Origin: Roseburia sp.
Lineage (GTDB): Bacteria; Bacillota; Clostridia; Lachnospirales; Lachnospiraceae
Length of the DNA stretch: 64,000 bases
Assembly (NCBI GenBank): GCA_023662875.1
Contig: JAMPIG010000006.1
Coordinates: 1-64,000, forward strand
Direction of reading: 5' to 3'
This document shows positions 7,234 through 15,334 of the stretch, in pieces; position 1 is the first letter of the stretch, and every line of letters begins with the position of its first letter. The notes beneath the pieces are model-generated. The model was not told the origin of the DNA. It saw nothing but the letters and a program-made list of their open reading frames with translations, and searched no databases. A program made the position numbers and the translations under genes.

Positions 7234-8880
7234 ATGGAGTTGAAATTGGCAGCGATTTTCAGTGATAATTGTGTACTGCAGAGGAACCGAAATATTATTG
7301 TTTTTGGAACCGGCGAGGAAGGGAAAACGGTGGAGGCTGTGCTTTCCGGAAGAAAGCTGGGAAGCTCAGTGGAGCAGATGGCCAGGGGCAGGGGAGTTGT
7401 GAAGGACGGGAGATTTGAGATCCTGCTTTCTTCCCTGAAAGCGGGAGTGGAGCATACGCTTACCGTGACGGACGGGACGCAGCAGGTCGTGCGCCGGAAT
7501 ATCGCGATCGGCGAGGTCTGGCTTGCGGGAGGGCAGTCCAACATGGCGTTCGAGCTGAAGGACTGTGCGGAGAGCAGGGTGCTGAAGAAGCCGTCTAACA
7601 GTATGCTGCGGTTTTATAATATACCGAGGCAGGCCTATCAGGATGAAGCGTTCTTTCGGGCGGAAGAGGAGTCGTCCTGGGAGTGCTTCGGCGGGCCGGG
7701 AACGGAGCATTGGTCTGCGGTGGGATATTTCTTTGCCGCAAAGCTGTATGCGTCGGTCAGGGTGCCGATCGGTATCATCGGCTGCAACTGGGGCGGGAGT
7801 CCCGCGGCTGCCTGGGTGCCTGAGGATCTCCTGGCCGGGGACAGGGAGCTGAAAATTTATGTGGATCAGTATGAGGAGGCTGTGGCCGGAAAGTCGGTGG
7901 AGGATCAGCTTCGGGAATATCAGGAGTATGAGGTCTATCAGAAAAAGTTTGATAAGCGGGTAGCGTCCTGCTATGCCAGGAAGCCGGATATGGACTGGGA
8001 GGAGGTTCTGAAATATGCGGGAGAAAATAGATGGCCCGGGCCTATGTGCTGTAAAAATCCCTTCCGTCCCGGAGGTCTGTATCAATGTATGCTGCGCCGG
8101 ATTATCCCCTATACCCTGAAGGGATTTCTTTACTACCAGGGGGAGAGCGATGAAAACAGACCTCATTTATACAGGAAACTGCTCGCCGGCCTGATCGGTC
8201 GGTGGCGGGAGGACTGGGGGGACGACAGGCTGCCGTTTCTCTTTGTTCAGCTTCCGATGTTCAAGTACCGGAAGGATCCGGATTATAAAAACTGGTGTCT
8301 GATCCGGGAGGCGCAGAACAGAGTACAGGATACGGTTAACTATACGGCGATGACCTGTATCATCGATCTCGGCGAGCTGAATGAGCTTCATCCGAAGCGG
8401 AAGAAGGAGGTAGGCGAGCGGATGAGCGCGCAGGCGCTGAAGCTGGCCTATGGTATGAAGGATGTGCCCGATGCGGTATTCCCGCAGTTGGACTATGCAG
8501 ACATCCTGGACGGAGAGATCGTTTTAAGGATCCGGGGCGCAGGAGACGGGCTCTGCGTTCACAGACCGGTCAGGCCGGAGATTATACCGCCGTCGCGGCG
8601 AATGTTCATCAACCAGCCCCCAAAGAAGAAAGAAGAACCGCTGCCTCCGGCGGACAAGCTGGGCTTTGAAATTGCAGGGGAGGATGGGAGATATGTGGCG
8701 GCGAAGGCTCAGATTGAGGGAGATAAGATTATTCTCTCCGGCCGGGGCGTGAAAAGTCCCAGATATGCCAGATATCTTTGGACGAATTATGGCGAGGTAT
8801 TTGTCTACGGAAAGAATGGACTGCCTCTGGCACCCTTCCGAACCAGCAGGGAGGACGGCTTTCAATTTCCGGAGGGTTAA
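7234..8880 (+). CDS. Sialate O-acetylesterase-like SGNH hydrolase
   Basis: A 548-residue hydrolase related to bacterial and animal sialic-acid 9-O-acetylesterases, which remove acetyl groups from glycans. The catalytic serine motif WLAGGQSNM lies near residues 95-103, the oxyanion motif YYQGESD in the middle, and the Asp/His region DLGELNELHPKRK further on. An N-terminal beta-rich region (VLQRNRNIIVFGTG) precedes the hydrolase core, as in the family. No signal peptide is evident, suggesting a cytoplasmic enzyme acting on imported sugar. The ATG at 7234 has GAGGAGGTG upstream; a GTG at 7219 is less likely. Confidence 0.87.
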   Translation: MELKLAAIFSDNCVLQRNRNIIVFGTGEEGKTVEAVLSGRKLGSSVEQMARGRGVVKDGRFEILLSSLKAGVEHTLTVTDGTQQVVRRNIAIGEVWLAGGQSNMAFELKDCAESRVLKKPSNSMLRFYNIPRQAYQDEAFFRAEEESSWECFGGPGTEHWSAVGYFFAAKLYASVRVPIGIIGCNWGGSPAAAWVPEDLLAGDRELKIYVDQYEEAVAGKSVEDQLREYQEYEVYQKKFDKRVASCYARKPDMDWEEVLKYAGENRWPGPMCCKNPFRPGGLYQCMLRRIIPYTLKGFLYYQGESDENRPHLYRKLLAGLIGRWREDWGDDRLPFLFVQLPMFKYRKDPDYKNWCLIREAQNRVQDTVNYTAMTCIIDLGELNELHPKRKKEVGERMSAQALKLAYGMKDVPDAVFPQLDYADILDGEIVLRIRGAGDGLCVHRPVRPEIIPPSRRMFINQPPKKKEEPLPPADKLGFEIAGEDGRYVAAKAQIEGDKIILSGRGVKSPRYARYLWTNYGEVFVYGKNGLPLAPFRTSREDGFQFPEG

Positions 8881-9014
8881 GTGCGCTTGAGGGCGTTTTA
8901 TGGGACTGAAAGTCAGGGCGCAGCTCTTGCCGATGTATTTATCTGAGGCGGCCTGTTGGTTTTGCGGACGGCGAGTTTTTTTAATCGTGCCGAAATGATA
9001 CGCCAAAAGCTATT

Positions 9015-9956
9015 TCAGGACGCCCCGGCGTTTTCCAGAAAACGGAAAAGCTCGTCTACCGCCGCCTCATAGTCGGAGAGGCGCTGGGCCTTCCGGACTT
9101 TTTTCAGAGGCCGCCCTGCGCCGCTGCCGTCGGGCAGCAGGAAGGTCCAGAGATCCTTCATTTTATAGAGGGTGTTGGTATCGCCGGACATGATTCGGCG
9201 GTAGCCCTCCAGGATGTCGTCATGGAAGGCCCGCAGGGTAGTCAGGGAGTCGTCGCCGTTTATCATGCCGGGCCGACGAAGAAGACCGCGCCCCAGCATG
9301 ACGGTATCCGTGTCCGGCTGCTTCGCGAGAAGCCAGCCCAGGCTGCCATATTGCAGGGAGCCGGAATCCAGGGAAAGGATATCACCGTTATAGCAGACGG
9401 GAAAGCCCGGAACGGCGGAAGCGGCCTGAAAGGCTTCGATATGGACGCGGCCGCCGTAGCCCTCACGCTGGAGACGGGGATGTATGATAAGCTCCTTTAA
9501 GGGAAATTTATGGTAAAGGGCCAGGAGTCTTTCCCATTCGGCCGGTTCCGTCAGGCCGATCCGGGTTTTGACGGAGATAGGGACAGGACACCGGGAGAAG
9601 ATTTCGTCCAGGAAACGCTCCAATTCCCCGGGTACGCTTAAAAAACCTGCGCCCCGTTTTCGGGCGACGACAGTGCCGGAGGGGCAACCCAGGTTCAGGT
9701 TGACCTCCCGGTAGCCGTAGGAAGCGGCGGTTTTTGCGATATCCAGAAAAATATCCGTCTGATTGGTCAGGATCTGGGGGACGGTATTCATCCCGGCGTT
9801 ATGCTCAGGCAATATTTCCTGGCGTTCCCGGCCGCTCATGTTCCGGTTGGAAAGAAAGGGTGTGAAATATTTTTCCACACCCCCATAGTGTCTGCAATAT
9901 GCCTGTCTGAAATTATAGGTTGTAATGCCCTCCATAGGGGCGAAATAATATCGCAT
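9015..9956 (-). CDS. dus: tRNA-dihydrouridine synthase
   Basis: An FMN-dependent TIM-barrel enzyme, 313 residues, that reduces uridines in the tRNA D-loop. It opens YYFAPMEGITTYNFR, the usual flavin-binding start, and carries the catalytic cysteine in NLGCPSGTVVARKRGAG near residues 88-104. A VKTRIGL motif and a VMLGRGLLRRP phosphate-binding segment also fit. The downstream-facing XRE gene at 9976-10302 lies just upstream on the same strand, so the two may share a transcript. Which of the Dus subfamilies it belongs to is not clear. Confidence 0.93.
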   Translation of the reverse strand: MRYYFAPMEGITTYNFRQAYCRHYGGVEKYFTPFLSNRNMSGRERQEILPEHNAGMNTVPQILTNQTDIFLDIAKTAASYGYREVNLNLGCPSGTVVARKRGAGFLSVPGELERFLDEIFSRCPVPISVKTRIGLTEPAEWERLLALYHKFPLKELIIHPRLQREGYGGRVHIEAFQAASAVPGFPVCYNGDILSLDSGSLQYGSLGWLLAKQPDTDTVMLGRGLLRRPGMINGDDSLTTLRAFHDDILEGYRRIMSGDTNTLYKMKDLWTFLLPDGSGAGRPLKKVRKAQRLSDYEAAVDELFRFLENAGAS

Positions 9957-9975
9957 GAAAGACCTTCGCCGGAAC

Positions 9976-10302
9976 TTATTTGTTCCAGAGCTTGATGGTT
10001 TTGATTAACTTCGTTTTTGTCGCGTCGTCCATCTTGGAGGCAAGCTGCAGCAGCTCGTTATCCAGCGCGGTAGGCCGGTAATCGGGCGCGATCCTGCCGA
10101 TCAGGGAGTCCAGGGAGATATTCATCAGGCGCGCGTAATAGATCAGCACGCGCAGGGACATGGCGGTCCGGTTGTTTTCAACGTTGCTTATGTAGCCGGG
10201 CGTTACGTTCAGGGCCTTTGCAACTTCAGCCTGTGTCAGATTCATCTGGATGCGCAGCTCTTTTACCTGTGCGCCAAGGTTTTCAAATTGATCGTTGCTC
10301 AT
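9976..10302 (-). CDS. XRE-family helix-turn-helix transcriptional regulator
   Basis: A 108-residue DNA-binding protein. The Cro/CI-type helix-turn-helix runs from about residue 11 to 65 (LRIQMNLTQAEVAKALNVTP, then GYISNVENNR). A short C-terminal tail, KMDDATKTKLIKTIKLW, may mediate dimerisation. The start at 10302 is chosen for its GGAGGAAAAAA site. The gene diverges from the porCDAB operon, and the shared intergenic region contains inverted repeats, so it may regulate itself and that operon. Confidence 0.9.
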   Translation of the reverse strand: MSNDQFENLGAQVKELRIQMNLTQAEVAKALNVTPGYISNVENNRTAMSLRVLIYYARLMNISLDSLIGRIAPDYRPTALDNELLQLASKMDDATKTKLIKTIKLWNK

Positions 10303-10419
10303 GATTTTTTTCCTCCGAAAAGTGAATGTCAGACAGTTCATTAGCTATAGTATACATTATTTCGTTCAATTTGAATAGTCCTAACTTTATTTTTCTGAAA
10401 AAGTTCCGCACTTTTCATC

Positions 10420-10448
10420 TTGACATTGCTTTGACACGTCAATATAAT
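10420..10448 (+). promoter_or_regulatory. Promoter of the oxidoreductase operon, with an inverted repeat in the spacer
   Basis: TTGACA (10420-10425) and TATAAT (10443-10448) are 17 bp apart. The spacer contains TTGACACGTCAA (10431-10442), an inverted repeat touching the -10 box. Another inverted repeat, TTCAATTTGAA, lies near 10364-10375 toward the XRE gene. Confidence 0.82.
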
Positions 10449-10491
10449 AAAGTATCTTGACGCGAAACAGAACGATACACGGAGGTTGACG

Positions 10492-11073
10492 ATGGGACAC
10501 TTGACAGAGATCAGATGGCATGGCCGGGGCGGCCAGGGGGCAAAGACGGCGGCGTTGCTGCTGGCGGACGTGGCCTTTCAGGCGGGCAAGCAGGTACAGG
10601 GCTTCCCGGAGTACGGCCCGGAGAGAATGGGCGCGCCGATTACGGCCTATGACCGGATCAGCGACAGCGAAATCAGGGTGCATTCCAATATTTACGACCC
10701 GGATTATGTGGCTGTGGTGGACGACACCCTGCTGCATTCGGTGGACGTGACGGCAGGCTTGAAGCCGGAGGGCGGGATTCTGATCAATACGGAGAAAAAA
10801 CCGGAGGAGATTATCCCGCTGCTGAAGGGTTATCCGGGGAAGATTTACCTGCTGGACGCCCGTAAGGTTTGTATGGCGACCCTGGGACAGTATTTTCCCA
10901 ATACGCCCATGCTGGCGGCTATGGTAAAGATCTCCGGCGTCATGGAGACGGACGTGTTTCTGAGAGAGATGGAGGAGTCCCTGCAGCATAAATTCGCGAG
11001 AAAGCCGGAGGTTCTGGAGGGGAACAGAAAGGCGCTGAGGCTGGCGCTGGAGGAGGTAGTGGAATGTCGTTAA
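10492..11073 (+). CDS. porC: Pyruvate/2-oxoacid:ferredoxin oxidoreductase, gamma subunit
   Basis: The gamma subunit (193 residues) of the four-subunit anaerobic enzyme that converts pyruvate (or another 2-oxoacid) and CoA to acyl-CoA, CO2 and reduced ferredoxin. The opening TEIRWHGRGGQGAKTAA is the family hallmark, and FPEYGPERMGAP follows near residue 40. The ATG at 10492 is chosen for GGAGG six bases upstream. The gene is first in the order gamma, delta, alpha, beta and overlaps the next by 10 bp. Confidence 0.94.
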   Translation: MGHLTEIRWHGRGGQGAKTAALLLADVAFQAGKQVQGFPEYGPERMGAPITAYDRISDSEIRVHSNIYDPDYVAVVDDTLLHSVDVTAGLKPEGGILINTEKKPEEIIPLLKGYPGKIYLLDARKVCMATLGQYFPNTPMLAAMVKISGVMETDVFLREMEESLQHKFARKPEVLEGNRKALRLALEEVVECR

Positions 11074-11381
11074 ACGCATCCGAGATCAATGAGAAGACGA
11101 GATGGCAGGATATGACGGAAGGACTGCAGATCTATGAGGCGGCTACCTCCCGGCAGTTCTGCACCGGAGAGTGGCGCACCCGGACGCCGGTGGTAAACTG
11201 GGAAAAGTGTAAGCAATGCCTGCTCTGCGTTCCCTACTGTCCGGACAGCTGTATTCCGGTCAGGGGTAATCAGAGGGAGGAGTTTGATTATGATCATTGC
11301 AAGGGATGCGGCATCTGCGAGAAGGCCTGTCCCTTCGGCGCGATCGAGATGAAGGAGGGAAGAGGAGGAGAGCTTACATGA
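11064..11381 (+). CDS. porD: Pyruvate/2-oxoacid:ferredoxin oxidoreductase, delta (ferredoxin) subunit
   Basis: A 105-residue ferredoxin-like subunit that carries electrons out of the enzyme. Two [4Fe-4S] motifs are visible: CKQCLLCVPYCP near residues 50-61 and CKGCGICEKACP near 80-91. The start overlaps porC by 10 bp and the end overlaps porA by 4 bp (ATGA), so translation is coupled. Confidence 0.95.
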   Translation: MSLNASEINEKTRWQDMTEGLQIYEAATSRQFCTGEWRTRTPVVNWEKCKQCLLCVPYCPDSCIPVRGNQREEFDYDHCKGCGICEKACPFGAIEMKEGRGGELT

Positions 11382-12616
11382 GCCGATCAGATAACGAAGG
11401 ACTGTCCCATAAACCGGACAGCATAAAGAAAAGCACAGGCCGGAAAACCCGCATGTCCGGCAACGAAGCGGTCGCCCACGCGATCCGGCAGATCAACCCG
11501 GATGTGATGCCGGCGTTTCCGATTACGCCGTCTACGGAGATCCCGCAGTTTGTGGCGTCCATGATTGCAAACGGGGAGATCGATACGGAGTTTATCCCCG
11601 TGGAGAGCGAGCATAGCGCCATGAGCGCGACCATGGGTGCCTCCGCGGCGGGGGCGAGGGCGATTACCGCCACGTCCTCCTGCGGGCTGGCGCTGATGTG
11701 GGAGGTCTTGTATGTAGCGGCGTCCAGTCGGCTGCCCATCGTGATGGCGCTGGTGAACAGAGGACTGACCGGGCCGCTGAACATCAACGCGGAGCATTCC
11801 GACAGTATGGGAGCCAGGGACTCCGGCTGGATTCAGATCTACGCGGAAAACAATCAGGAGGTATATGACAATTTCCTGCAGGCTCATCGGATCGCGGAGC
11901 ACGAGTCGGTGCATCTGCCGGTGATGATCTGTCAGGACGGTTTTATTACCAGTCACGCGGTGGAAAATATCACGCTTTGGGACGACGAATCGATAAAAGA
12001 GTTTGTAGGCGGGTATGAGCCGAAGCATTATCTGCTGAAGGAGGACGAATCCATGGCGGTAGGGCCTTACGCCGTGTCCCCCTATTGTATGGAGGCCAAG
12101 AAAGCCCAGGCTCAGGCCATGATGAACGCCAGACAGGTGATTCTGGATGTGGCGAGGGAATTTGAGGAGATGACGGGTCAGCATTACGGTTTCTTCGAGG
12201 GATATTGCCTGGAGGATGCGGAGTTTGCCGTAGTTGCGATCGGCTCGGTCTGCGGTACGGCGAAGGACGCTGTGGACGAGCTGCGGAAGAAGGGGATCCG
12301 GGCGGGACTGCTGAAGGTGAGGGTCTTCCGGCCCTTCCCGGGAGAGGAGCTGGCGGAGGCGCTGAAGCGCTGCAAGGCTATCGCGATTCTGGATCGGGCG
12401 GAGAGCTACAGCGGTAACGGCGGCCCTCTGGGGGCGGAGCTGACGGCGGCGCTGTATCGCAAGAAGGCGACGGCGGAGACGGTGAACGTGATGTACGGCC
12501 TGTCCGGACGGGACGTCAGGGTAGAGGATCTGGAGAAGGTATTCGGCTGGCTGGAGAAGCTGGCGGCGGGCGAGATGCGGTTCGAGGAATATCCGTACCT
12601 GGGGCTGAGAGAGTAG
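11378..12616 (+). CDS. porA: Pyruvate/2-oxoacid:ferredoxin oxidoreductase, alpha subunit
   Basis: The 412-residue alpha subunit, holding the pyrimidine-binding half of the thiamine diphosphate site. Visible family segments are SGNEAVAHA, AFPITPSTEIP, EHSAMSATMGASAAGARA and GPLNINAEHSDSMGARDSG. The last resembles pyruvate-specific enzymes, so pyruvate is the favoured substrate, but substrate choice is not proven by sequence. The ATG at 11378 overlaps the porD stop by four bases. The N-terminal 25 residues, polar and charged, look like a non-conserved extension. Confidence 0.93.
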   Translation: MSRSDNEGLSHKPDSIKKSTGRKTRMSGNEAVAHAIRQINPDVMPAFPITPSTEIPQFVASMIANGEIDTEFIPVESEHSAMSATMGASAAGARAITATSSCGLALMWEVLYVAASSRLPIVMALVNRGLTGPLNINAEHSDSMGARDSGWIQIYAENNQEVYDNFLQAHRIAEHESVHLPVMICQDGFITSHAVENITLWDDESIKEFVGGYEPKHYLLKEDESMAVGPYAVSPYCMEAKKAQAQAMMNARQVILDVAREFEEMTGQHYGFFEGYCLEDAEFAVVAIGSVCGTAKDAVDELRKKGIRAGLLKVRVFRPFPGEELAEALKRCKAIAILDRAESYSGNGGPLGAELTAALYRKKATAETVNVMYGLSGRDVRVEDLEKVFGWLEKLAAGEMRFEEYPYLGLRE

Positions 12617-12626
12617 GAGGCGCGAG

Positions 12627-13571
12627 ATGGCTAAACAGGCATTTAATTTCAGAGAAATCCAGGGCCGCCAGGAGCGCCTGGTACCGGGACACAGGATGTG
12701 CGCGGGCTGCGGCGGCTCCATCGCTGTCCGAAACGTGCTGAAGGCGCTGCATCCGGGAGATAAGGCCGTCGTGGGAAACGCGACGGGCTGCCTCGAGGTG
12801 TCTACTTATATGTATCCCTATACGGCGTATGAGGACAGTTATATCCACAGCGCCTTTGAGAACGCGGGGGCCACGCTCTCCGGCGTGGAGACGGCTTATC
12901 ATGTCCTGAAAAAGAAGGGAAAGATTTCCTCAGACTATAAATTTATTACCTTCGGCGGCGACGGCGGCACCTACGATATCGGTCTGCAGTCCCTGTCCGG
13001 GGCCATGGAGCGGGGGCATGACATGGTGTATGTCTGCTATGACAACGGCGCTTATATGAATACGGGCGTCCAGCGCTCCTCCGCCACGCCCCTGTACGCG
13101 GATACTACGACCACGCCCAGCGGCAGCGTCTCCGACGGAAAGCCCCAGGCCCGGAAGGATCTGGCGGCGGTGATGGCGGCACATAATATCCCCTATGTGG
13201 GACAGACTACCTTTGTCGGCAATATGAAGGATCTGTACGTGAAGTCTGAGAAGGCGATTTACACCCCGGGTCCGGCCTTTTTGAATATTCTGGCTCCCTG
13301 CCCCAGAGGCTGGAAATACGATGCGCCGGAGTTCATCGAAATCTGTCGGCTGGCGGTGGAGACCTGTTATTGGCCGCTGTTCGAGGTGGCGGACGGGAAG
13401 TGGATTTTAAATTACAAACCGAAGAACAAGCTGCCGCTGGAGGATTTCCTGGTAAAGCAGGGGAGGTTCAAGCACCTGTTCAAGCCGGGGAACGAGCATC
13501 TTCTGGAGGCTTTCCAGAAGGAGACGGACAGAAGGTGGGAAGAACTGCTTCAGAAATGCGAGGGAATGTAA
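12627..13571 (+). CDS. porB: Pyruvate/2-oxoacid:ferredoxin oxidoreductase, beta subunit
   Basis: The 314-residue beta subunit binds the diphosphate of thiamine diphosphate and a [4Fe-4S] cluster. Early cysteines CAGCGG near residues 25-30 and the thiamine motif GDGGTYDIGLQSLSGAMERG with YDNGAYMNTG match PorB. It lies 10 bp after porA and one base before the lspA-like gene, so it belongs to the same operon. Confidence 0.95.
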   Translation: MAKQAFNFREIQGRQERLVPGHRMCAGCGGSIAVRNVLKALHPGDKAVVGNATGCLEVSTYMYPYTAYEDSYIHSAFENAGATLSGVETAYHVLKKKGKISSDYKFITFGGDGGTYDIGLQSLSGAMERGHDMVYVCYDNGAYMNTGVQRSSATPLYADTTTTPSGSVSDGKPQARKDLAAVMAAHNIPYVGQTTFVGNMKDLYVKSEKAIYTPGPAFLNILAPCPRGWKYDAPEFIEICRLAVETCYWPLFEVADGKWILNYKPKNKLPLEDFLVKQGRFKHLFKPGNEHLLEAFQKETDRRWEELLQKCEGM

Positions 13572-13572
13572 T

Positions 13573-14040
13573 ATGGCGGTCGCGCTTTGTATACTCATTA
13601 TACCGGCGGTGTTTTTTGTAGAACTTCGGATCAAAAACCGCGTGGAAAAATATATTCCGATCAAGGGGAAAGAGGAGGAGAAGGAGCTGCTGGGCGGCAG
13701 ACTCCTGTTGCGCAGATATCATAACAAGGGCGCTATGCTGGGAGCGGGAAAGAAGAGGGAGCGCCTGGTAACGGCCCTGGCGGTAACGCTGACGGCGCTG
13801 ACGATCCCTGTCTTCCTCCTCAGCCTGGGCCGCCGGGGCAATCATCTGTTGCGCGCCGGACTGGCCCTTCTGCTGGGCGGTGCCTTCAGCAATACCTATG
13901 ACAGGCTGACGCGAAAATACGTGGTGGATTACGTGAGCTTCGGCGTGCGCTGGGAGGGCCTCCGAAGCATTGTCTTTAATATTTCGGATTTTTGTATTAT
14001 CATCGGCGCGCTCCTGACGGCGCTGGGGTCGGCGGACTGA
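13573..14040 (+). CDS. Signal peptidase II-like (LspA family) membrane protein
   Basis: A 155-residue membrane protein with about four hydrophobic segments. It matches lipoprotein signal peptidase, which cleaves lipoprotein signals at the membrane: NKGAMLG stands for the usual NxGAAFG, GGAFSNTYDRL holds the first catalytic Asp, and FNISDFCIIIG holds the second. VVDYVSF fits the VVDF motif. It starts one base after porB. Because its sequence departs from housekeeping LspA (for example a long charged region after the first segment), it may be a second, specialised copy. Confidence 0.8.
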   Translation: MAVALCILIIPAVFFVELRIKNRVEKYIPIKGKEEEKELLGGRLLLRRYHNKGAMLGAGKKRERLVTALAVTLTALTIPVFLLSLGRRGNHLLRAGLALLLGGAFSNTYDRLTRKYVVDYVSFGVRWEGLRSIVFNISDFCIIIGALLTALGSAD

Positions 14041-14107
14041 AAAGGCGTTGCTGACGGCGCTGCGTTCAGCGGGCGGAAACGGCGCTGGGGCGGCGGATTA
14101 AAAAGGC
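14014..14107. repeat. Degenerate repeats of the lspA-like gene's 3' end
   Basis: CTGACGGCGCTG at 14014-14025 recurs at 14051-14062, and ACGGCGCTGGGG...GCGGA.T.AAAAGGC recurs at about 14079-14107. The copies carry the gene end with its stop, then spread into the intergenic region with unequal spacing (37 and 25 bp). No gene lies in 14041-14146. Confidence 0.55.
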
Positions 14108-14146
14108 ACTCCGCCCGATCGAAAGAGGGAGCCTGACGAGGCCGCC

Positions 14147-15082
14147 CTACGCCGTGATAACGGTTCCGGCCCGGCCTCTGACCGCTTCCTTTATCTTTGC
14201 CATGGAAGTAATTAATACTCTGCCGTCCGGCTTCTGTTCCAGATAACCGATCGCAGCCTCAATCTTGGGAAGCATGGTTCCCGCCTCGAACTGACCGGCT
14301 GAGATCAGCTCCCTCGCCTCGGACACGCTTAGGGAAGCGAGCGGTGATTGCTCCTCGCTTCCGAAATCCCGATAGACATTGTCGACGTCTGTCAGGATAA
14401 TCAGCTCGTCGCAGGAGAGCCGGGAAGCCAGAAGGGAGGCGACGGCGTCCTTCTCGATTACCGCGGAAGCGCCCTTTAGAATATGCTGCTGCTCGATGAC
14501 CGGGATTCCCCCTCCGCCGCAGGCGATGACGATCTGGTCTGCCTCCGCCAGGGCGCGGATCGCGTCGATCTCGACGATATCGAGGGGCTTCGGCGCGGCA
14601 ACCACCCGGCGAAAGCCCCTGCCGGGATATTCCCTGACATAATTTCCTTTTTTCAGCTCGGTTTCGGCGTCCTCCCCCGACATATACCGGCCGATGACCT
14701 TAGTCGGCTCGTAGAAAGCGTCGTCGTAGGGATCTACCGTAACCTGGGTCAGAATGGTGCTCACCGGCTTTGAGATTCCCCGGCAGAGAAGCTCGGAGCG
14801 CAGGGCGTTTTGGATATCATAGCCCACATAGCCCTGACTCATGGCGGAGCAGACGCACATCGGAGCAGGCGTGTAATCGATATAGACCCGGCGAAGCTCG
14901 GTCATGGCCTTGTGGATCATACTGACCTGGGGGCCGTTGCTGTGGGTGATAGTCAGCTGATAATCCGCCTCCACCAGATCGGCAAGGGCTTTCGCCGTAA
15001 TTCGAACTGCGTCCCATTGCGCCTCCGTGGTATAACCCAGGGCGCTGTGACCTAATGAAACAACGACTTTTTTCTTATTCAT
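14147..15082 (-). CDS. arcC: Carbamate kinase
   Basis: A 311-residue amino-acid-kinase-fold enzyme that makes ATP from carbamoyl phosphate and ADP, usually the last step of arginine or agmatine/purine fermentation. Visible signatures are SLGHSALG at the N-terminus, THSNGPQV near residue 46, the central ACGGGGIPVI near 188-197, and TDVDNVY near 236. The family's usual arginine deiminase and ornithine carbamoyltransferase partners are not nearby, so the source of carbamoyl phosphate is not shown here. It is read leftwards from a divergent region with the BTAD regulator. Confidence 0.94.
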   Translation of the reverse strand: MNKKKVVVSLGHSALGYTTEAQWDAVRITAKALADLVEADYQLTITHSNGPQVSMIHKAMTELRRVYIDYTPAPMCVCSAMSQGYVGYDIQNALRSELLCRGISKPVSTILTQVTVDPYDDAFYEPTKVIGRYMSGEDAETELKKGNYVREYPGRGFRRVVAAPKPLDIVEIDAIRALAEADQIVIACGGGGIPVIEQQHILKGASAVIEKDAVASLLASRLSCDELIILTDVDNVYRDFGSEEQSPLASLSVSEARELISAGQFEAGTMLPKIEAAIGYLEQKPDGRVLITSMAKIKEAVRGRAGTVITA

Positions 15083-15141
15083 GACAGTAGATTACCTTTC
15101 CTGTATTTTGCTGAATCATTGTACCATATTTACTGCAAGTC

Positions 15142-15220
15142 CCGGGCAGAGACCCGAAAAATCAGGGATTTTTCCAAGGATGCAAAGCATCCTTTGTCGC
15201 TTCGACCGTTTCCTGCCCGG
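15142..15220. repeat. Structured intergenic element A (three hairpins in an outer stem)
   Basis: CCGGGCAG (15142-15149) pairs with CTGCCCGG (15213-15220). Inside are three hairpins: GAAAAATC/GATTTTTC (15156-15174), AAGGATGC/GCATCCTT (15176-15194) and GTCG-CTT-CGAC (15196-15206). It lies between the divergent arcC and BTAD-regulator promoters. It shares the landmarks CGGGCAGAGACCCG and GTCGCTTCG with the minus strand of the element at 41823-41938. Confidence 0.7.
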
Positions 15221-15265
15221 AATAAGGACATTATACCATGAAATACAAATTGTGTACAGTTTCTA

Positions 15266-15294
15266 TTGTCGAATCAAAAAGCGGACGATATAAT
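15266..15294 (+). promoter_or_regulatory. Promoter of the BTAD-type regulator
   Basis: TTGTCG (15266-15271) and TATAAT (15289-15294) are separated by 17 bp. It excludes an upstream translation start and supports the ATG at 15335. Confidence 0.75.
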
Positions 15295-15334
15295 AATAGA
15301 AGATTTTGTTGTCGAGGAGCGAGGAGGGGTTAAA

